Positions 41,843 to 52,668 of a stretch of 64,000 nt of DNA are shown here, piece after piece. Every line of letters begins with the position of its first letter. Within the stretch, counting starts at the first letter, position 1. The DNA lies in contig NZ_CP109190.1 of NCBI RefSeq assembly GCF_041438805.1, forward strand, positions 5,332,001 to 5,396,000, given 5' to 3'. The position numbers were made by a program, and so were the translations under genes. Origin of the DNA: Streptomyces sp. NBC_01707 (GTDB taxonomy: Bacteria > Actinomycetota > Actinomycetes > Streptomycetales > Streptomycetaceae). The notes below the pieces were generated by a model. That model was not told where the DNA came from and made no database searches. It worked only from the letters and a program-made list of their open reading frames with translations.

Positions 41843-43303
41843 ATGGGGGCGGAGCAGATTCGTCGGTGGGAATCGGGTGCCCTGGCGCATGCCGTCTCCG
41901 ACCCCTTCGGCCAGGGCCCCCTCCCCTGGCTGCGCGGCAGTGAGAACTACTTCGACGACACCGGCCAGGTCGTCCCCTGGTACGCCGATCTCGCCCTGGC
42001 CCGCGGTACCGGAGGCGGCACCCGTACCGCCGACGACGTACACCGCCAGATCAAGGGCTTCATCTCGAGCGGCGCCGCGGCCCCCGGCGAGGCGATCGAC
42101 TTCCACATCACCGTGGACCCGCCCCAGCAGTTCTCCGTGGACATCTACCGGATCGGCCATTACGGCGGCGACGGCGCCGCCAAGATCACCACCAGCCCGC
42201 GGCTCTCCGGCATCGTCCAGCCGCCCCCGCTCACCGCCGACCGGACCGTCTCCTGCCACCACTGGTGGCAGTCCTGGCGGCTGCAGATCCCCACCTACTG
42301 GTCGATCGGCGCCTATGTCGCCGTGCTCACCACGGCCGACGGATACCGCTCCCACATCCCTTTCACGGTCCGCGACGACCACCCGGCGGATCTGCTGCTC
42401 GTCCTGCCGGACATCACCTGGCAGGCGTACAACCTCTACCCCGAGGACGGCCGCACCGGCGCCAGCCTCTACCACGCCTGGGACGAGCAGGGCCGGCTCC
42501 TCGGCGAGGAGGACGCCGCGGTCACCGTCTCCTTCGACCGCCCGTACGCGGGTGCCGGTCTGCCGCTCCATGTCGGCCATGCCTACGACTTCATCCGCTG
42601 GGCCGAGCGGTACGGCTACGACATCGCGTACGCCGACACCCGCGATCTGCACGCGGGCCGGATCGACGTCGGCCGCTACCGAGGTCTGGTCTTCCCGGGC
42701 CACGACGAGTACTGGTCGGTACCGATGCGCCGCACGGCGGAGGCCGCCCGGGACGGCGGCACCTCGCTGGTCTTCCTCTCCGCCAACACCATGTACTGGC
42801 AGGTCAGCCTCTCCCCGTCGCCGTCCGGCGTACCGGACCGCCTGCTCACCTGCCGCAAGCGCCGTGGCCCGGGGAAGCCCGCGCTCTGGCGCGAGGTCGA
42901 CCGGGCCGAGCAGCAGCTCCTCGGCATCCAGTACGCGGGCCGGGTCCCCGACCCCCACCCCCTGGTCGTACGGAACGCGGAGCACTGGCTCTGGGACGCG
43001 ACCGGGGCCGACGAGGGCGACGAGATCGACGGCCTGGTCGCGGGCGAGGCCGACCGCTACTTCCCGCGCACCACACTCCCCCAGCACGAGAACCGCATCC
43101 TGCTCGCCCACTCCCCCTACCAGGACAGCGAAGGCACGACGCGCCACCAGGAGACGTCCCTGTACCGGGCCCCTTCAGGCGCCCTCGTCTTCGCCTCCGG
43201 CACCTTCGCCTGGTCCCCGGCGCTGGACCGCCCCGGCCATGTGGACCCGCGCATCCAGCGCGCCACCGCCAATCTGCTCGACCGCATCTGCAAACACGTC
43301 TGA
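41843..43303 (+). CDS. N,N-dimethylformamidase large-subunit-like protein
   Basis: A 486-residue protein. VSVDIYRIGHYGGDGA-type sequence (here FSVDIYRIGHYGGDGAAKIT, about 92-111) and DLLLVLPDITWQAYNLYPED, GLVFPGHDEYWSVPMRRTAE and FLSANTMYWQVSL belong to the DUF6605/N,N-dimethylformamidase beta-subunit-like C-terminal domain, a glutamine-amidotransferase-like fold. In true DMFase an iron site hydrolyses dimethylformamide; actinobacterial chromosomal homologues are uncharacterised. No signal peptide is seen. ATG 41843 follows GAGGGAGG. It is immediately upstream of purC (111 bases) but has no evident link to purines. Confidence 0.82.
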   Translation: MGAEQIRRWESGALAHAVSDPFGQGPLPWLRGSENYFDDTGQVVPWYADLALARGTGGGTRTADDVHRQIKGFISSGAAAPGEAIDFHITVDPPQQFSVDIYRIGHYGGDGAAKITTSPRLSGIVQPPPLTADRTVSCHHWWQSWRLQIPTYWSIGAYVAVLTTADGYRSHIPFTVRDDHPADLLLVLPDITWQAYNLYPEDGRTGASLYHAWDEQGRLLGEEDAAVTVSFDRPYAGAGLPLHVGHAYDFIRWAERYGYDIAYADTRDLHAGRIDVGRYRGLVFPGHDEYWSVPMRRTAEAARDGGTSLVFLSANTMYWQVSLSPSPSGVPDRLLTCRKRRGPGKPALWREVDRAEQQLLGIQYAGRVPDPHPLVVRNAEHWLWDATGADEGDEIDGLVAGEADRYFPRTTLPQHENRILLAHSPYQDSEGTTRHQETSLYRAPSGALVFASGTFAWSPALDRPGHVDPRIQRATANLLDRICKHV

Positions 43304-43414
43304 ACGACGCGTCACCGTCGCCACGCACTGCCCCTGCTCCACCCCGCTCCACCCCACGCCATCCGGATACGGGACAATCGGAACGACTCCTGGATCAACC
43401 TACGCGGAGGCAGC

Positions 43415-44314
43415 GTGTCCGGATTCGTAGAAAAGCCCGAGCCCGTGGTGGTCCCCGGACTCACCCACCTCCACACCGGCAAGGTGCGGGATCTGTACCG
43501 GAACGAGGCGGGCGACCTCGTCATGGTCGCCAGCGACCGTATGTCCGCGTACGACTGGGTCCTGCCCACCGAGATCCCCGACAAGGGACGGGTCCTCACC
43601 CGGCTGTCGCTGTGGTGGTTCGACCAGCTCTCCGATCTCGTCCCGAACCACGTCCTGTCCACGGAGCTCCCCGCCGGGGCACCCGCGGACTGGTCCGGCC
43701 GGACGCTGATCTGCAAGTCGCTTCGGATGGTCCCGGTCGAGTGCGTCGCCCGCGGCTATCTGACCGGCTCGGGCCTCGTCGAGTACAACGTGTCCCGTAC
43801 GGTCTGCGGCCTCGCCCTCCCCGACGGCCTCGTCGACGGCTCCGAACTCCCGGCGCCGATCTTCACCCCCGCCACCAAGGCGGCCGTCGGCGACCACGAC
43901 GAGAACGTGTCGTACGAGGAAGTGGCCCGCGAGGTCGGCACGGAGACCGCGGCCCGGCTGCGCCGCACCACCCTCGACGTCTACGCCCGGGCCCGGGACA
44001 TCGCCCGTGAGCGCGGCATCATCCTCGCGGACACGAAGTTCGAGTTCGGCTTCGACGGTGACGAGCTGATCATCGCGGACGAGGTGCTCACGCCGGACTC
44101 GTCCCGCTTCTGGCCGGCCGCCGCCTGGGAGCCGGGCAAGGCCCAGCCCTCGTACGACAAGCAGTTCGTGCGGGACTGGCTGACCTCGCCGGCCTCCGGC
44201 TGGGACCGCAAGAGCGAGCAGCCGCCGCCGGCACTGCCCCAGGAGATCGTCGACGCGACCCGGTCGAAGTACCTGGAGGCGTACGAGCTCCTCACCGGCA
44301 ACACCTGGCAGTAG
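43415..44314 (+). CDS. purC: SAICAR synthase
   Basis: A 299-residue enzyme joining CAIR and aspartate in purine synthesis. HLHTGKVRDLYRNEAGDLVM, the SDRMSAYDW motif, LRMVPVECVARGYLTGSGL and IADEVLTPDSSRFWPA are canonical. The length fits the longer actinobacterial/yeast-type enzyme. GTG 43415 has GGAGG six bases upstream. A perfect terminator follows the stop. Confidence 0.97.
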   Translation: MSGFVEKPEPVVVPGLTHLHTGKVRDLYRNEAGDLVMVASDRMSAYDWVLPTEIPDKGRVLTRLSLWWFDQLSDLVPNHVLSTELPAGAPADWSGRTLICKSLRMVPVECVARGYLTGSGLVEYNVSRTVCGLALPDGLVDGSELPAPIFTPATKAAVGDHDENVSYEEVAREVGTETAARLRRTTLDVYARARDIARERGIILADTKFEFGFDGDELIIADEVLTPDSSRFWPAAAWEPGKAQPSYDKQFVRDWLTSPASGWDRKSEQPPPALPQEIVDATRSKYLEAYELLTGNTWQ

Positions 44315-44320
44315 GACACG

Positions 44321-44355
44321 AAGAAGGCCCCGGTCACGAGGACCGGGGCCTTCTT
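44321..44355. terminator. terminator shared by purC and tRNA-Gly(GCC)
   Basis: AAGAAGGCCCCGGT (44321-44334) pairs perfectly with 44342-44355 across a 7-base loop. It ends in TTCTT on the + strand and is flanked by AAGAA, so it can work in both directions between converging transcripts. Confidence 0.9.
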
Positions 44356-44358
44356 GCG

Positions 44359-44434
44359 TGGAGCGAACGACGAGGTTCGAACTCGCGACCTCAACCTTGG
44401 CAAGGTTGCGCTCTACCAGCTGAGCTACGTTCGC
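44359..44434 (-). tRNA. tRNA-Gly(GCC), first copy
   Basis: Acceptor GCGAACG/CGTTCGC, D arm with AGCTCAGCTGGTAGAGC, anticodon stem CAACC/GGTTG with loop TTGCCAA (anticodon GCC), and T arm GCGAG-TTCGAAC-CTCGT. The 3' TCCA is encoded. Confidence 0.95.
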
Positions 44435-44456
44435 ATGCGCCGAAGCGCGAGAACTA

Positions 44457-45068
44457 CTATACCCATCCTCGCTCCCGCGCGAGACGCACTGCCGCGTGGC
44501 GGTTCTCCGCGCCGAGCTTCGAGGCGGCCGCGGAGAGGTAGTTCCGCACGGTCCCCGGCGACAGGGACGCCCGCTCCGCGATCTCCGCCACCGGCGCTCC
44601 GTCCGCCGCCAGTTCCAGTACCTCGGCCTCGCGGACGGTCAGCGGCGAGTCCCCGGCGGAGATCGCGTCGGCTGCCAACTCCGGGTCCACATAACGGCTT
44701 CCGGCGTGCACGGTACGGATGATGCCGGCCAGTTGCCGGGCGCTGACCGTCTTCGGCACGAAGGCCCGCACACCCGCCGCGAGCGCCCGCTTCAGATGTC
44801 CGGGGCGGCCGTGACCGGTCACGATCATGGTCCGGCAGTCGGGCAGTTCGGTCCGCAGCGATGTGGCCACACTCACACCGTCGGCCCCCGGCATCTGCAG
44901 ATCGAGGACCACCACATCGGGGTGGTGGGCCCGCGCCATGGCGAGAGCCTCCGGGCCGGTCGCCGCCTCCGCGACCACCACGAGGTCGTCCTCCAGCGCG
45001 AGCAGCGCGGCGAGCGCCCCCCGGATCAGATGCTCGTCGTCGGCGAGCAGTACGCGTATCGCGGTCAT
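44457..45068 (-). CDS. NarL/LuxR-family response regulator (DesR type)
   Basis: A 203-residue regulator. The receiver has acidic Asp10-Asp11, phospho-acceptor Asp56 (VVVLDLQMPGADG), the Thr/Ser MIVTGHG and Lys in FVPKTV. The LuxR helix-turn-helix is at about 140-200 (PLTVREAEVLELAADGAPVA, TVRNYLSAAASKLGAENRHA). ATG 45068 has GGAGGGG upstream and overlaps the kinase stop by four bases. Together with the kinase and the ABC transporter genes upstream it forms a module that usually responds to membrane stress or antibiotics. The palindrome at 48116-48135 is a candidate target. Confidence 0.93.
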   Translation of the reverse strand: MTAIRVLLADDEHLIRGALAALLALEDDLVVVAEAATGPEALAMARAHHPDVVVLDLQMPGADGVSVATSLRTELPDCRTMIVTGHGRPGHLKRALAAGVRAFVPKTVSARQLAGIIRTVHAGSRYVDPELAADAISAGDSPLTVREAEVLELAADGAPVAEIAERASLSPGTVRNYLSAAASKLGAENRHAAVRLARERGWV

Positions 45069-46324
45069 CGCCGCCCCTCCAGAACCGACGGACGGTTCTC
45101 CCCGCAGGTCAGCGGGATCTTTGCCGTCAGCCTGAACAGCCCGTCGTCCACCGGACCCGCGGCCAGCGAGCCGCCGAGGGCGCCGAGCCGCTCCCGCAGC
45201 CCGGCCAGCCCGGAACCGCTCTCCCCGGCCGCCGTGCACGGTGCCCCATCGTTCTCCACGTTCAGCACCACCCTGTCCGCCGAGGCGCTGAGCCGGATCG
45301 TGCAGAGACGTGCGTCACCGTGCCGCAGCACATTGGTCGCCGCCTCCCGCACCGCCCAGCCGAGCGCCGACTGCACGGCCTCGGGCAGCTGCCCGCCGCC
45401 GTCGCCCGTCACCTCGCACTCGATGCCGGCCGCCTTCAGTACGCCCTGCGCGCCGACGAGTTCCGTACTCAGATCGGCTTCCCGGTATCCGCGGACGACA
45501 TCGCGTACCTCCTGCTGGGAGGCGCGCGCGATCCGTTGCACCTCGACCATCTGGTCCACGGCTTCCGTCCTGCCGCGCTGCGCCAGCCCCACCGCAAGTT
45601 CGCTCTTCAGCGCGATCACGGCGAGATTGCGCCCCAGGACGTCGTGCATGTCCCGGCCGAACCGCAGCCGCTCCTCGGCGACGGCCAGTCGTGCCTGCAG
45701 ATCCCGGGCCTCCTCCGCCTGCCACATCACGCTGAGGCTCCAGACGCTGGGCCGTACGGACACCAGGACCAGCAGGCCCCCGAACATCGTCGTCGGGACC
45801 ACCCCGGCCAGGATGCCGCCGCGTACCCCGACCGCGGCGAAGAGTCCGACGCTCAGGGCCGTCAGGACCAGGGACTGGACCAGGAAGGTGCGGGCCGGGA
45901 CGAGCAGCACCTGGGTGATCATCAACGCCATCGGGGTGTTCATGACCAGCAGAAGCAGCCCGTCGTCGTCGATGCCGCCCACGCCGCTCAGCGCCGCCAG
46001 CAGCCCCAGGGCCAGCGCCATCAGCGCCGACGGCGCCACCAGCCGGCGCCGGGGGAAGACAGACGTGCCGAGGTAGTGCTCGTACGACGGCTCCACGTTC
46101 CGGTTGCTCAGCACACACTGGGCGAGGCTCACCAGCAGGAGCGCCCCGCCCAGTGCCAAGGGCAGCGGATCGTGCGAGATGTCCGAGGAGAAGGGCGCCA
46201 GTCCCCACGCCAGCGTGAAGAGCCAGGGCATCACCGCCACGGTGAACCGCGAATAGAGAGAAATTCGGTCGAGCTTGCCGCGCTCTTGCCAGCCGCGTCG
46301 CCAGTCCCGTACGCGCATTCCCAT
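45065..46324 (-). CDS. DesK-type sensor histidine kinase
   Basis: A 419-residue kinase. Six or so hydrophobic helices fill residues about 25-195, followed by a dimerisation region with GRDMHDVLGRNLAVIALKSE, whose His in the first motif is the phosphorylation site (HisKA_3 group). The ATPase domain has REAATNVLRHGDA (N box) and SGSGLAGLRERLGALGG (G box). ATG 46324 has GAGGGGG nine bases before it. It overlaps the response regulator gene and follows the ABC permease gene by 13 bases. The stimulus is unknown; the membrane part may sense lipids or drugs. Confidence 0.93.
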   Translation of the reverse strand: MGMRVRDWRRGWQERGKLDRISLYSRFTVAVMPWLFTLAWGLAPFSSDISHDPLPLALGGALLLVSLAQCVLSNRNVEPSYEHYLGTSVFPRRRLVAPSALMALALGLLAALSGVGGIDDDGLLLLVMNTPMALMITQVLLVPARTFLVQSLVLTALSVGLFAAVGVRGGILAGVVPTTMFGGLLVLVSVRPSVWSLSVMWQAEEARDLQARLAVAEERLRFGRDMHDVLGRNLAVIALKSELAVGLAQRGRTEAVDQMVEVQRIARASQQEVRDVVRGYREADLSTELVGAQGVLKAAGIECEVTGDGGGQLPEAVQSALGWAVREAATNVLRHGDARLCTIRLSASADRVVLNVENDGAPCTAAGESGSGLAGLRERLGALGGSLAAGPVDDGLFRLTAKIPLTCGENRPSVLEGRR

Positions 46325-46337
46325 CGCCCAAGCCCCC

Positions 46338-47108
46338 TCACCGCCGCGGTTCCCAGCGGAACCAGCGCTGCACAGCAAACACCGCGAGCGCCGTCCAGAC
46401 CAGTGCGTTCAGCCCCGCCCCGAGCACTTCGGCGCCTTCCCCGCCGCCGAGCCAGCCGATCCGTACGAGGCTCATCACACCGGTCATCGGCAGCAGTTCG
46501 CACACCGACGCCAGCCCGTCCGGCAGTACCTCGAGGGGTACGAAGAGCCCGGATCCCACCATCGAGACGAGGAACAGCGGCAGGGTGGTGAGCTGGGCGG
46601 TCTGGACGGTGCGGGTCACCACGGAGGTCGCGGCCGCCAGTGCCGTCAGCATCACGGCACCCAGCAGCAGCCCGGCGGCGAGCAGTTCGGGCCGCCGCGG
46701 CCCGCCGAGCCCGAAGGCGGCGGAGCCGACCGAGATCATCAGCGCGGTCTGCGCGAGGGCCAGCGCGACGGACGGCAGAGCGGTCCCGGTGAGGATCTCC
46801 CGGTCGGGCACCTCTCCGGTACGCAGCCGCTTGAGCACCAGATCCTCGCGTCGTGCGACATAGGCGGCGGCCAGGTTCATGTAGACGACCTGGATCAGCA
46901 CCATGCCGACGCCGCCGCTCAGTGCCGCTCCGGCGACGCTCACGCCGGTCCCGGCGAGGTCGACCGATTCGAGCGACGACTTCATCGCCGCGACCATCAC
47001 GACCGGGACGAGCAGCGCGACGAAGACCGCCGTCCTGTTCCGCAGGAGCAGCGTCAGCTCGGCCCGCCCGAGAGCACGCAGCCGCCGCCGGGCCGTTGTG
47101 CTCGTCAT
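46338..47108 (-). CDS. ABC-2 type transporter permease
   Basis: A 256-residue membrane protein with about six helices, starting at ATG 47108 inside a four-base overlap with the ATPase gene. LRALGRAELTLLLRNRTAVF at the N-terminus and the ABC-2 core (YMNLAAAYVARREDLVLKRL and RTGEVPDREILTGTALPSVA) match drug/lipid exporters such as DrrB-like permeases. It pairs with the ATPase encoded just upstream; together they likely export a hydrophobic compound under control of the linked two-component system. Confidence 0.93.
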   Translation of the reverse strand: MTSTTARRRLRALGRAELTLLLRNRTAVFVALLVPVVMVAAMKSSLESVDLAGTGVSVAGAALSGGVGMVLIQVVYMNLAAAYVARREDLVLKRLRTGEVPDREILTGTALPSVALALAQTALMISVGSAAFGLGGPRRPELLAAGLLLGAVMLTALAAATSVVTRTVQTAQLTTLPLFLVSMVGSGLFVPLEVLPDGLASVCELLPMTGVMSLVRIGWLGGGEGAEVLGAGLNALVWTALAVFAVQRWFRWEPRR

Positions 47109-48061
47109 GCCGCCACCGCCGCTTCCTGCTCTGAGGCCTCACGCGCCGTCGAGTCGTGCGCCGTCCGGGCGATATCGAGAAATGCCTCTTCGAGCGAGGC
47201 CGAACGGGCATCGAGCCGCAGGAGTTCCACGTCCGACTCCTGTGCCCAGCGCAGCAGTTCGCCCAGCGACTCCTGCAGCCGGTGGGTGCGGATCTCGATC
47301 CGCCGGCCGTCGGCCGCGGCCCGCAGCCCCAGCGGCAGCCGCCGCGCGCCGACCCCGTCGGGCAGCTCGAACCGGATCCGGGCCGGACGGGACGCTGTCA
47401 CCTCGGCAGGCGTGCCCGCCACCACGATCCGGCCCCGGTGCATGATCGCCAGCCGGTCGGCGAGTGATTCCGCCTCTTCCAGGTAGTGAGTGGTGAGCAG
47501 GACCGTCGTGCCGCCGCCCCGCAGCGTCCGTACCAGCTCCCAGGTGTCCCGCCGCCCCTCGGCATCGAGTCCGGTGGTCGGCTCGTCCAGGAAGAGCACG
47601 TCCGGACGGCCGAGCAGCGCCAGTGCGAGATCGAGGCGCCGTTTCTCGCCGCCGGAGAGCTGCTTGACCCGTACGCGCGCCCGGTCACGGAGCCCGACCA
47701 GCTCCAGCGCCTCACCGGTCGGCCGCGGCGCACTGGTGCATCCCGACCACATCCGCAGGGTCTCGGCGACCGTGAGATCGGACGGGAAGCCGCCTTCCTG
47801 GAGCATCACCCCGATCCGGGGGCGGACGGCGGCGCGCTCGCGGTACGGGTCGTGGCCCAGCACCCGGACCGTACCGCCGTCGGGCCGGGCCAGCCCTTCC
47901 AGCAGTTCGACGGTGGATGTCTTGCCCGCCCCGTTCGTCCCGAGCAGCGCGAAGATCTCGCCACGCGCCACGGAGAAGGAGATCCCGGTCACCGCCTCGA
48001 AGCCGCCGGCGTAACGTCGCCGCACCCCGTCCGCCTCGATCACGCATTCATCGCTGGTCAT
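47105..48061 (-). CDS. ABC transporter ATP-binding protein
   Basis: A 318-residue ATPase. Walker A LLGTNGAGKTST (about 39-50), Q loop MLQEGG, signature LSGGEKRRLDLALAL (about 134-148), Walker B DVLFLDEPTTGLD and switch His in LLTTHYLEEAESLADRL are intact. The C-terminal ~90 residues are typical of DrrA-like proteins. GAAGG precedes the ATG at 48061. First gene of a probable four-gene operon (ATPase, permease, kinase, regulator), all overlapping or closely spaced. Confidence 0.94.
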   Translation of the reverse strand: MTSDECVIEADGVRRRYAGGFEAVTGISFSVARGEIFALLGTNGAGKTSTVELLEGLARPDGGTVRVLGHDPYRERAAVRPRIGVMLQEGGFPSDLTVAETLRMWSGCTSAPRPTGEALELVGLRDRARVRVKQLSGGEKRRLDLALALLGRPDVLFLDEPTTGLDAEGRRDTWELVRTLRGGGTTVLLTTHYLEEAESLADRLAIMHRGRIVVAGTPAEVTASRPARIRFELPDGVGARRLPLGLRAAADGRRIEIRTHRLQESLGELLRWAQESDVELLRLDARSASLEEAFLDIARTAHDSTAREASEQEAAVAA

Positions 48062-48115
48062 ACCTTCAGGTTTCCGCCTGATGGCGGCCGCGAGCAGTGC
48101 GAGCTGTCATCACTG

Positions 48116-48135
48116 CCCATGACAAACGTCATGGG
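48116..48135. promoter_or_regulatory. 20-bp palindrome upstream of the ABC/two-component operon
   Basis: CCCATGAC-AAAC-GTCATGGG is a perfect 8-4-8 inverted repeat, 55 bases before the ATPase start. Response regulators of the LuxR/DesR type commonly bind ATGAC-n4-GTCAT-like sites in front of their own ABC operons. Binding by the operon's regulator is inferred. Confidence 0.65.
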
Positions 48136-48165
48136 TGGTCACGGAGCAGGGTGCCGGAATACGAC

Positions 48166-48197
48166 GAAGGCCCTGGTCGATATCGACCAGGGCCTTC
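48166..48197. terminator. terminator after tRNA-Gly(GCC) second copy
   Basis: A 32-base perfect palindrome centred on GATATC: GAAGGCCCTGGTCGAT and its complement. It lies 17 bases past the 3' end of the minus-strand tRNA. Confidence 0.85.
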
Positions 48198-48213
48198 GAA
48201 CAACACGATCAAG

Positions 48214-48286
48214 AGCGGACGACGAGATTCGAACTCGCGACCCTCACCTTGGCAAGGTGATGCTCTACCAACTGAGCCACGTCCGC
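48214..48286 (-). tRNA. tRNA-Gly(GCC), second copy
   Basis: Acceptor GCGGACG/CGTCCGC, anticodon stem TCACC/GGTGA with loop TTGCCAA (anticodon GCC), T arm GCGAG-TTCGAAT-CTCGT. Unlike the copy at 44359, CCA is not encoded. Confidence 0.95.
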
Positions 48287-48367
48287 ATTGCTGCCGCTCA
48301 GCTTTCACTGGGCGGTGCGAACACCACTCTACCCGATCCACCGGAGTGGTCCATAAGAGTGATGTAG

Positions 48368-48439
48368 AGCGGGTGACAGGAATTGCACACTGCGCCTTCC
48401 CCCTGGAAGGGGGATGTTCTGCTACTGAACTACACCCGC
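48368..48439 (-). tRNA. tRNA-Gly(TCC) with atypical T arm
   Basis: Acceptor GCGGGTG/CACCCGC, D arm GTTC-AGTAGCA-GAAC, anticodon stem TCCCC/GGGGA with loop CTTCCAG (anticodon TCC). The T arm reads GCAGTGTGCAATTCCTGT: the usual TTCGAAT loop is missing and only about four pairs can form. It nevertheless looks like a gene because all other arms are perfect. I recall this unusual form from Streptomyces tRNA-Gly(UCC) but cannot check. Confidence 0.82.
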
Positions 48440-48565
48440 ACGCTGCGTGAGGTTCGGCCTTTTCGGCCTTGCCCCTCGGCGTGCTCCAGACTCTAGCCGA
48501 CCTGATGGGGTGTCGCGCAAGTCGGTGTCTGCGGGGTGTCGTCGCAAGGTGCGTTCCCGTACCCC

Positions 48566-48901
48566 TCAACTCGCCTCGCGGAAGGCCTCGTAGACCTTCT
48601 TGGGGATCCGGCCGCGAGCCGGTACGTCCATTCGGTGCGACCTGGCCCAGGCGCGCACGGCCGCCGGGTCGGGTGCGAGTGAGGTGTGCCGGTACGACAC
48701 GGGGGTCTTGCCGTGCTTGCCGGCATTTGTCTGCTTACGGCCGGCCGCCACGTACGGGGCCAGGGCCTTGCGCAGTTTCTTTGCATTGGACGGATTCAGG
48801 TCGATCTCGTACGACTTCCCGTCCAGGGCGAAGGCAACCGTTTCCGCCGCTTCTCCCCCGTCGATGTCGTCGGAGAGCGTGACCACTACGCGCTGAGCCA
48901 C
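48566..48901 (-). CDS. lsrL: Lsr2-family nucleoid-associated protein (LsrL-like)
   Basis: A 111-residue Lsr2 protein. MAQRVVVTLSDDIDGGEAAE begins the dimerisation domain (with FALDGKSYEIDLNPSNAKKL). The C-terminal DNA-binding domain contains VRAWARSHRMDVPARGRIPK, with the RGR motif that inserts in the minor groove of AT-rich DNA. Lsr2 proteins silence foreign and AT-rich genes. Streptomyces have two paralogues; the one beside purS is LsrL in S. coelicolor, which is the basis for the name. The GTG at 48901 has AGGAAAGGA upstream. It is divergent from purS. Confidence 0.93.
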   Translation of the reverse strand: MAQRVVVTLSDDIDGGEAAETVAFALDGKSYEIDLNPSNAKKLRKALAPYVAAGRKQTNAGKHGKTPVSYRHTSLAPDPAAVRAWARSHRMDVPARGRIPKKVYEAFREAS

Positions 48902-49282
48902 GGATATTGGTCCTTTCCTGCGGCATCGGCGCGTCTGACATGCGCTGATGCCGGCCTTCCGGCTGCTGGGCGGATGGGGCCGACATGTGTCGACTGTTTA
49001 GAGGCAATACTGCTTTCCCTGCTAATCATTTGTACAGCGGTAGGCACCGCATTGTGAAGCCCAGCCAATTACCTGCGCGTGTCCACCTTCTATGCGCGAT
49101 CCTGTGAGGATTTTTTTCGCGCGACTTTTCCCGCGCGTTGTCACGGCCGATATCTCCGCGTGATCAGGGCCTGACGTTATCTACCCGCGTAGAATTTCTG
49201 GCCAGGTAGGCTGAGGTCACCTGCGGGGGTCTGGGGAGCCCCCCGGAGAAACAGCCGCACCACACCACCACCGGGAGTGCCA
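48902..49282. other. divergent lsrL-purS intergenic region
   Basis: This 381-base stretch is locally AT-rich (a seven-T run near 49112-49119 and TAGAAT at 49190-49195). TAGAAT or TAGGCT (49206-49211) could be a -10 for purS. No strong -35 partner, riboswitch or gene is recognised. Its AT-rich patch is a natural target for Lsr2-type proteins. Confidence 0.4.
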
Positions 49283-49543
49283 GTGGCACGCGTCGTAGTC
49301 GACGTCATGCTCAAGCCCGAGATCCTCGACCCGCAGGGACAGGCGGTGCAGCGTGCACTGCCCCGTCTCGGCTTCGAGGGAATCGCGGACGTACGTCAGG
49401 GAAAGCGTTTCGAGCTCGAGGTCGAGGGGCCGGTCGACGACGCCGCCCTCACCCGCATTCATGAGATGGCCGAGACGTTCCTCGCCAACACCGTCATCGA
49501 GGACTTCACCGTGAAGGTGGAGAAGGCCGAGGAGTCGAAGTGA
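49283..49543 (+). CDS. purS: phosphoribosylformylglycinamidine synthase subunit PurS
   Basis: An 86-residue protein, the small structural subunit that bridges PurL and Pur[21 protein letters not shown] and [20 protein letters not shown] are typical. The GTG at 49283 is preferred over the GTG at 49277 because GGGAG lies eight bases away and the family begins MxRVVVDV. The stop overlaps purQ by four bases. Confidence 0.96.
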   Translation: MARVVVDVMLKPEILDPQGQAVQRALPRLGFEGIADVRQGKRFELEVEGPVDDAALTRIHEMAETFLANTVIEDFTVKVEKAEESK

Positions 49544-50216
49544 CTGCTCGTATCGGAGTCGTCACCTTTCCCGGCACGCTCGACGACCAGGACAGCCTGA
49601 GGGCCGTCCGCGTCGCGGGCGCCGAACCCGTATCGCTGTGGCACCGCGACAAGGACCTGCACCAGGTCGACGCGGTCATCCTGGCGGGCGGTTTCTCCTA
49701 CGGCGACTATCTGAGGGCCGGAGCCATCTCCCGGTTCTCGCCGGTCATGGAGACCGTCATCGAGCAGGCGAAGGCCGGAATGCCGGTCCTCGGTATCTGC
49801 AACGGCTTCCAGATTCTGACCGAGGCACATCTGCTGCCCGGCGCGATGCTGCGCAACAACCACCTGCACTTCATCTGCCGCGACCAGAAGCTGCGCGTCG
49901 AGAACGCGGAGACCGCCTGGACCTCGGACTACTCCGCGGGCCAGGAAATCTCCGTGCCGCTCAAGAACATGGACGGGCGTTACGTCGCCGACGAGCGCGT
50001 CCTCGACGAGCTGGAGGCGGAGGGCCGTGTCGCCTTCCGTTACCTGGACGTGAACCCCAACGGTTCGCTGCGCGACATCGCCGGCATCACCAATGCCGCG
50101 GGCAACGTCGTCGGTCTGATGCCGCACCCGGAGCACGCCGTCGAGCCGCTGATCGGAACCGGTCGCACCGACGGCCTCGGTTTCTTCACCTCGATCATCA
50201 AGAAGCTGGTCAACGC

Positions 50217-50220
<4 letters not shown>
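49540..50220 (+). CDS. purQ: phosphoribosylformylglycinamidine synthase, glutaminase subunit PurQ
   Basis: A 226-residue class I glutamine amidotransferase supplying ammonia to PurL. Catalytic Cys87 is in [11 protein letters not shown], and the His/Glu pair is in [11 protein letters not shown] near the C-terminus. GTGA and ATGA overlaps with purS and purL ensure coupled translation. Confidence 0.97.
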
Positions 50221-52466
<2,246 letters not shown>

Positions 52467-52491
52467 GCCGGTTCCGTGCCGACGCTTTGAG

Positions 52492-52527
52492 CGAAGCCCC
52501 CGTCCGGTCCATCGGACGGGGGCTTCG
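52492..52527 (+). terminator. terminator after the purSQL operon
   Basis: CGAAGCCCCCGTCC (52492-52505) and its perfect complement (52514-52527) form a 14-bp stem with an 8-base loop, 25 bases past the purL stop. Confidence 0.88.
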
Positions 52528-52668
52528 TCGTCGCGTGCGTACCGGTGCCGGCCCGGTCCGGCGGTGGTGAGCGGCAGCGTCACTGCGGCTCGGAGTGCCG
52601 CCTGGGCTGTTTCGCGACCGGGGCCGACCGGGGCACGGCGCCTGCCGACTGCCCGTAGGCTCGCTGCC

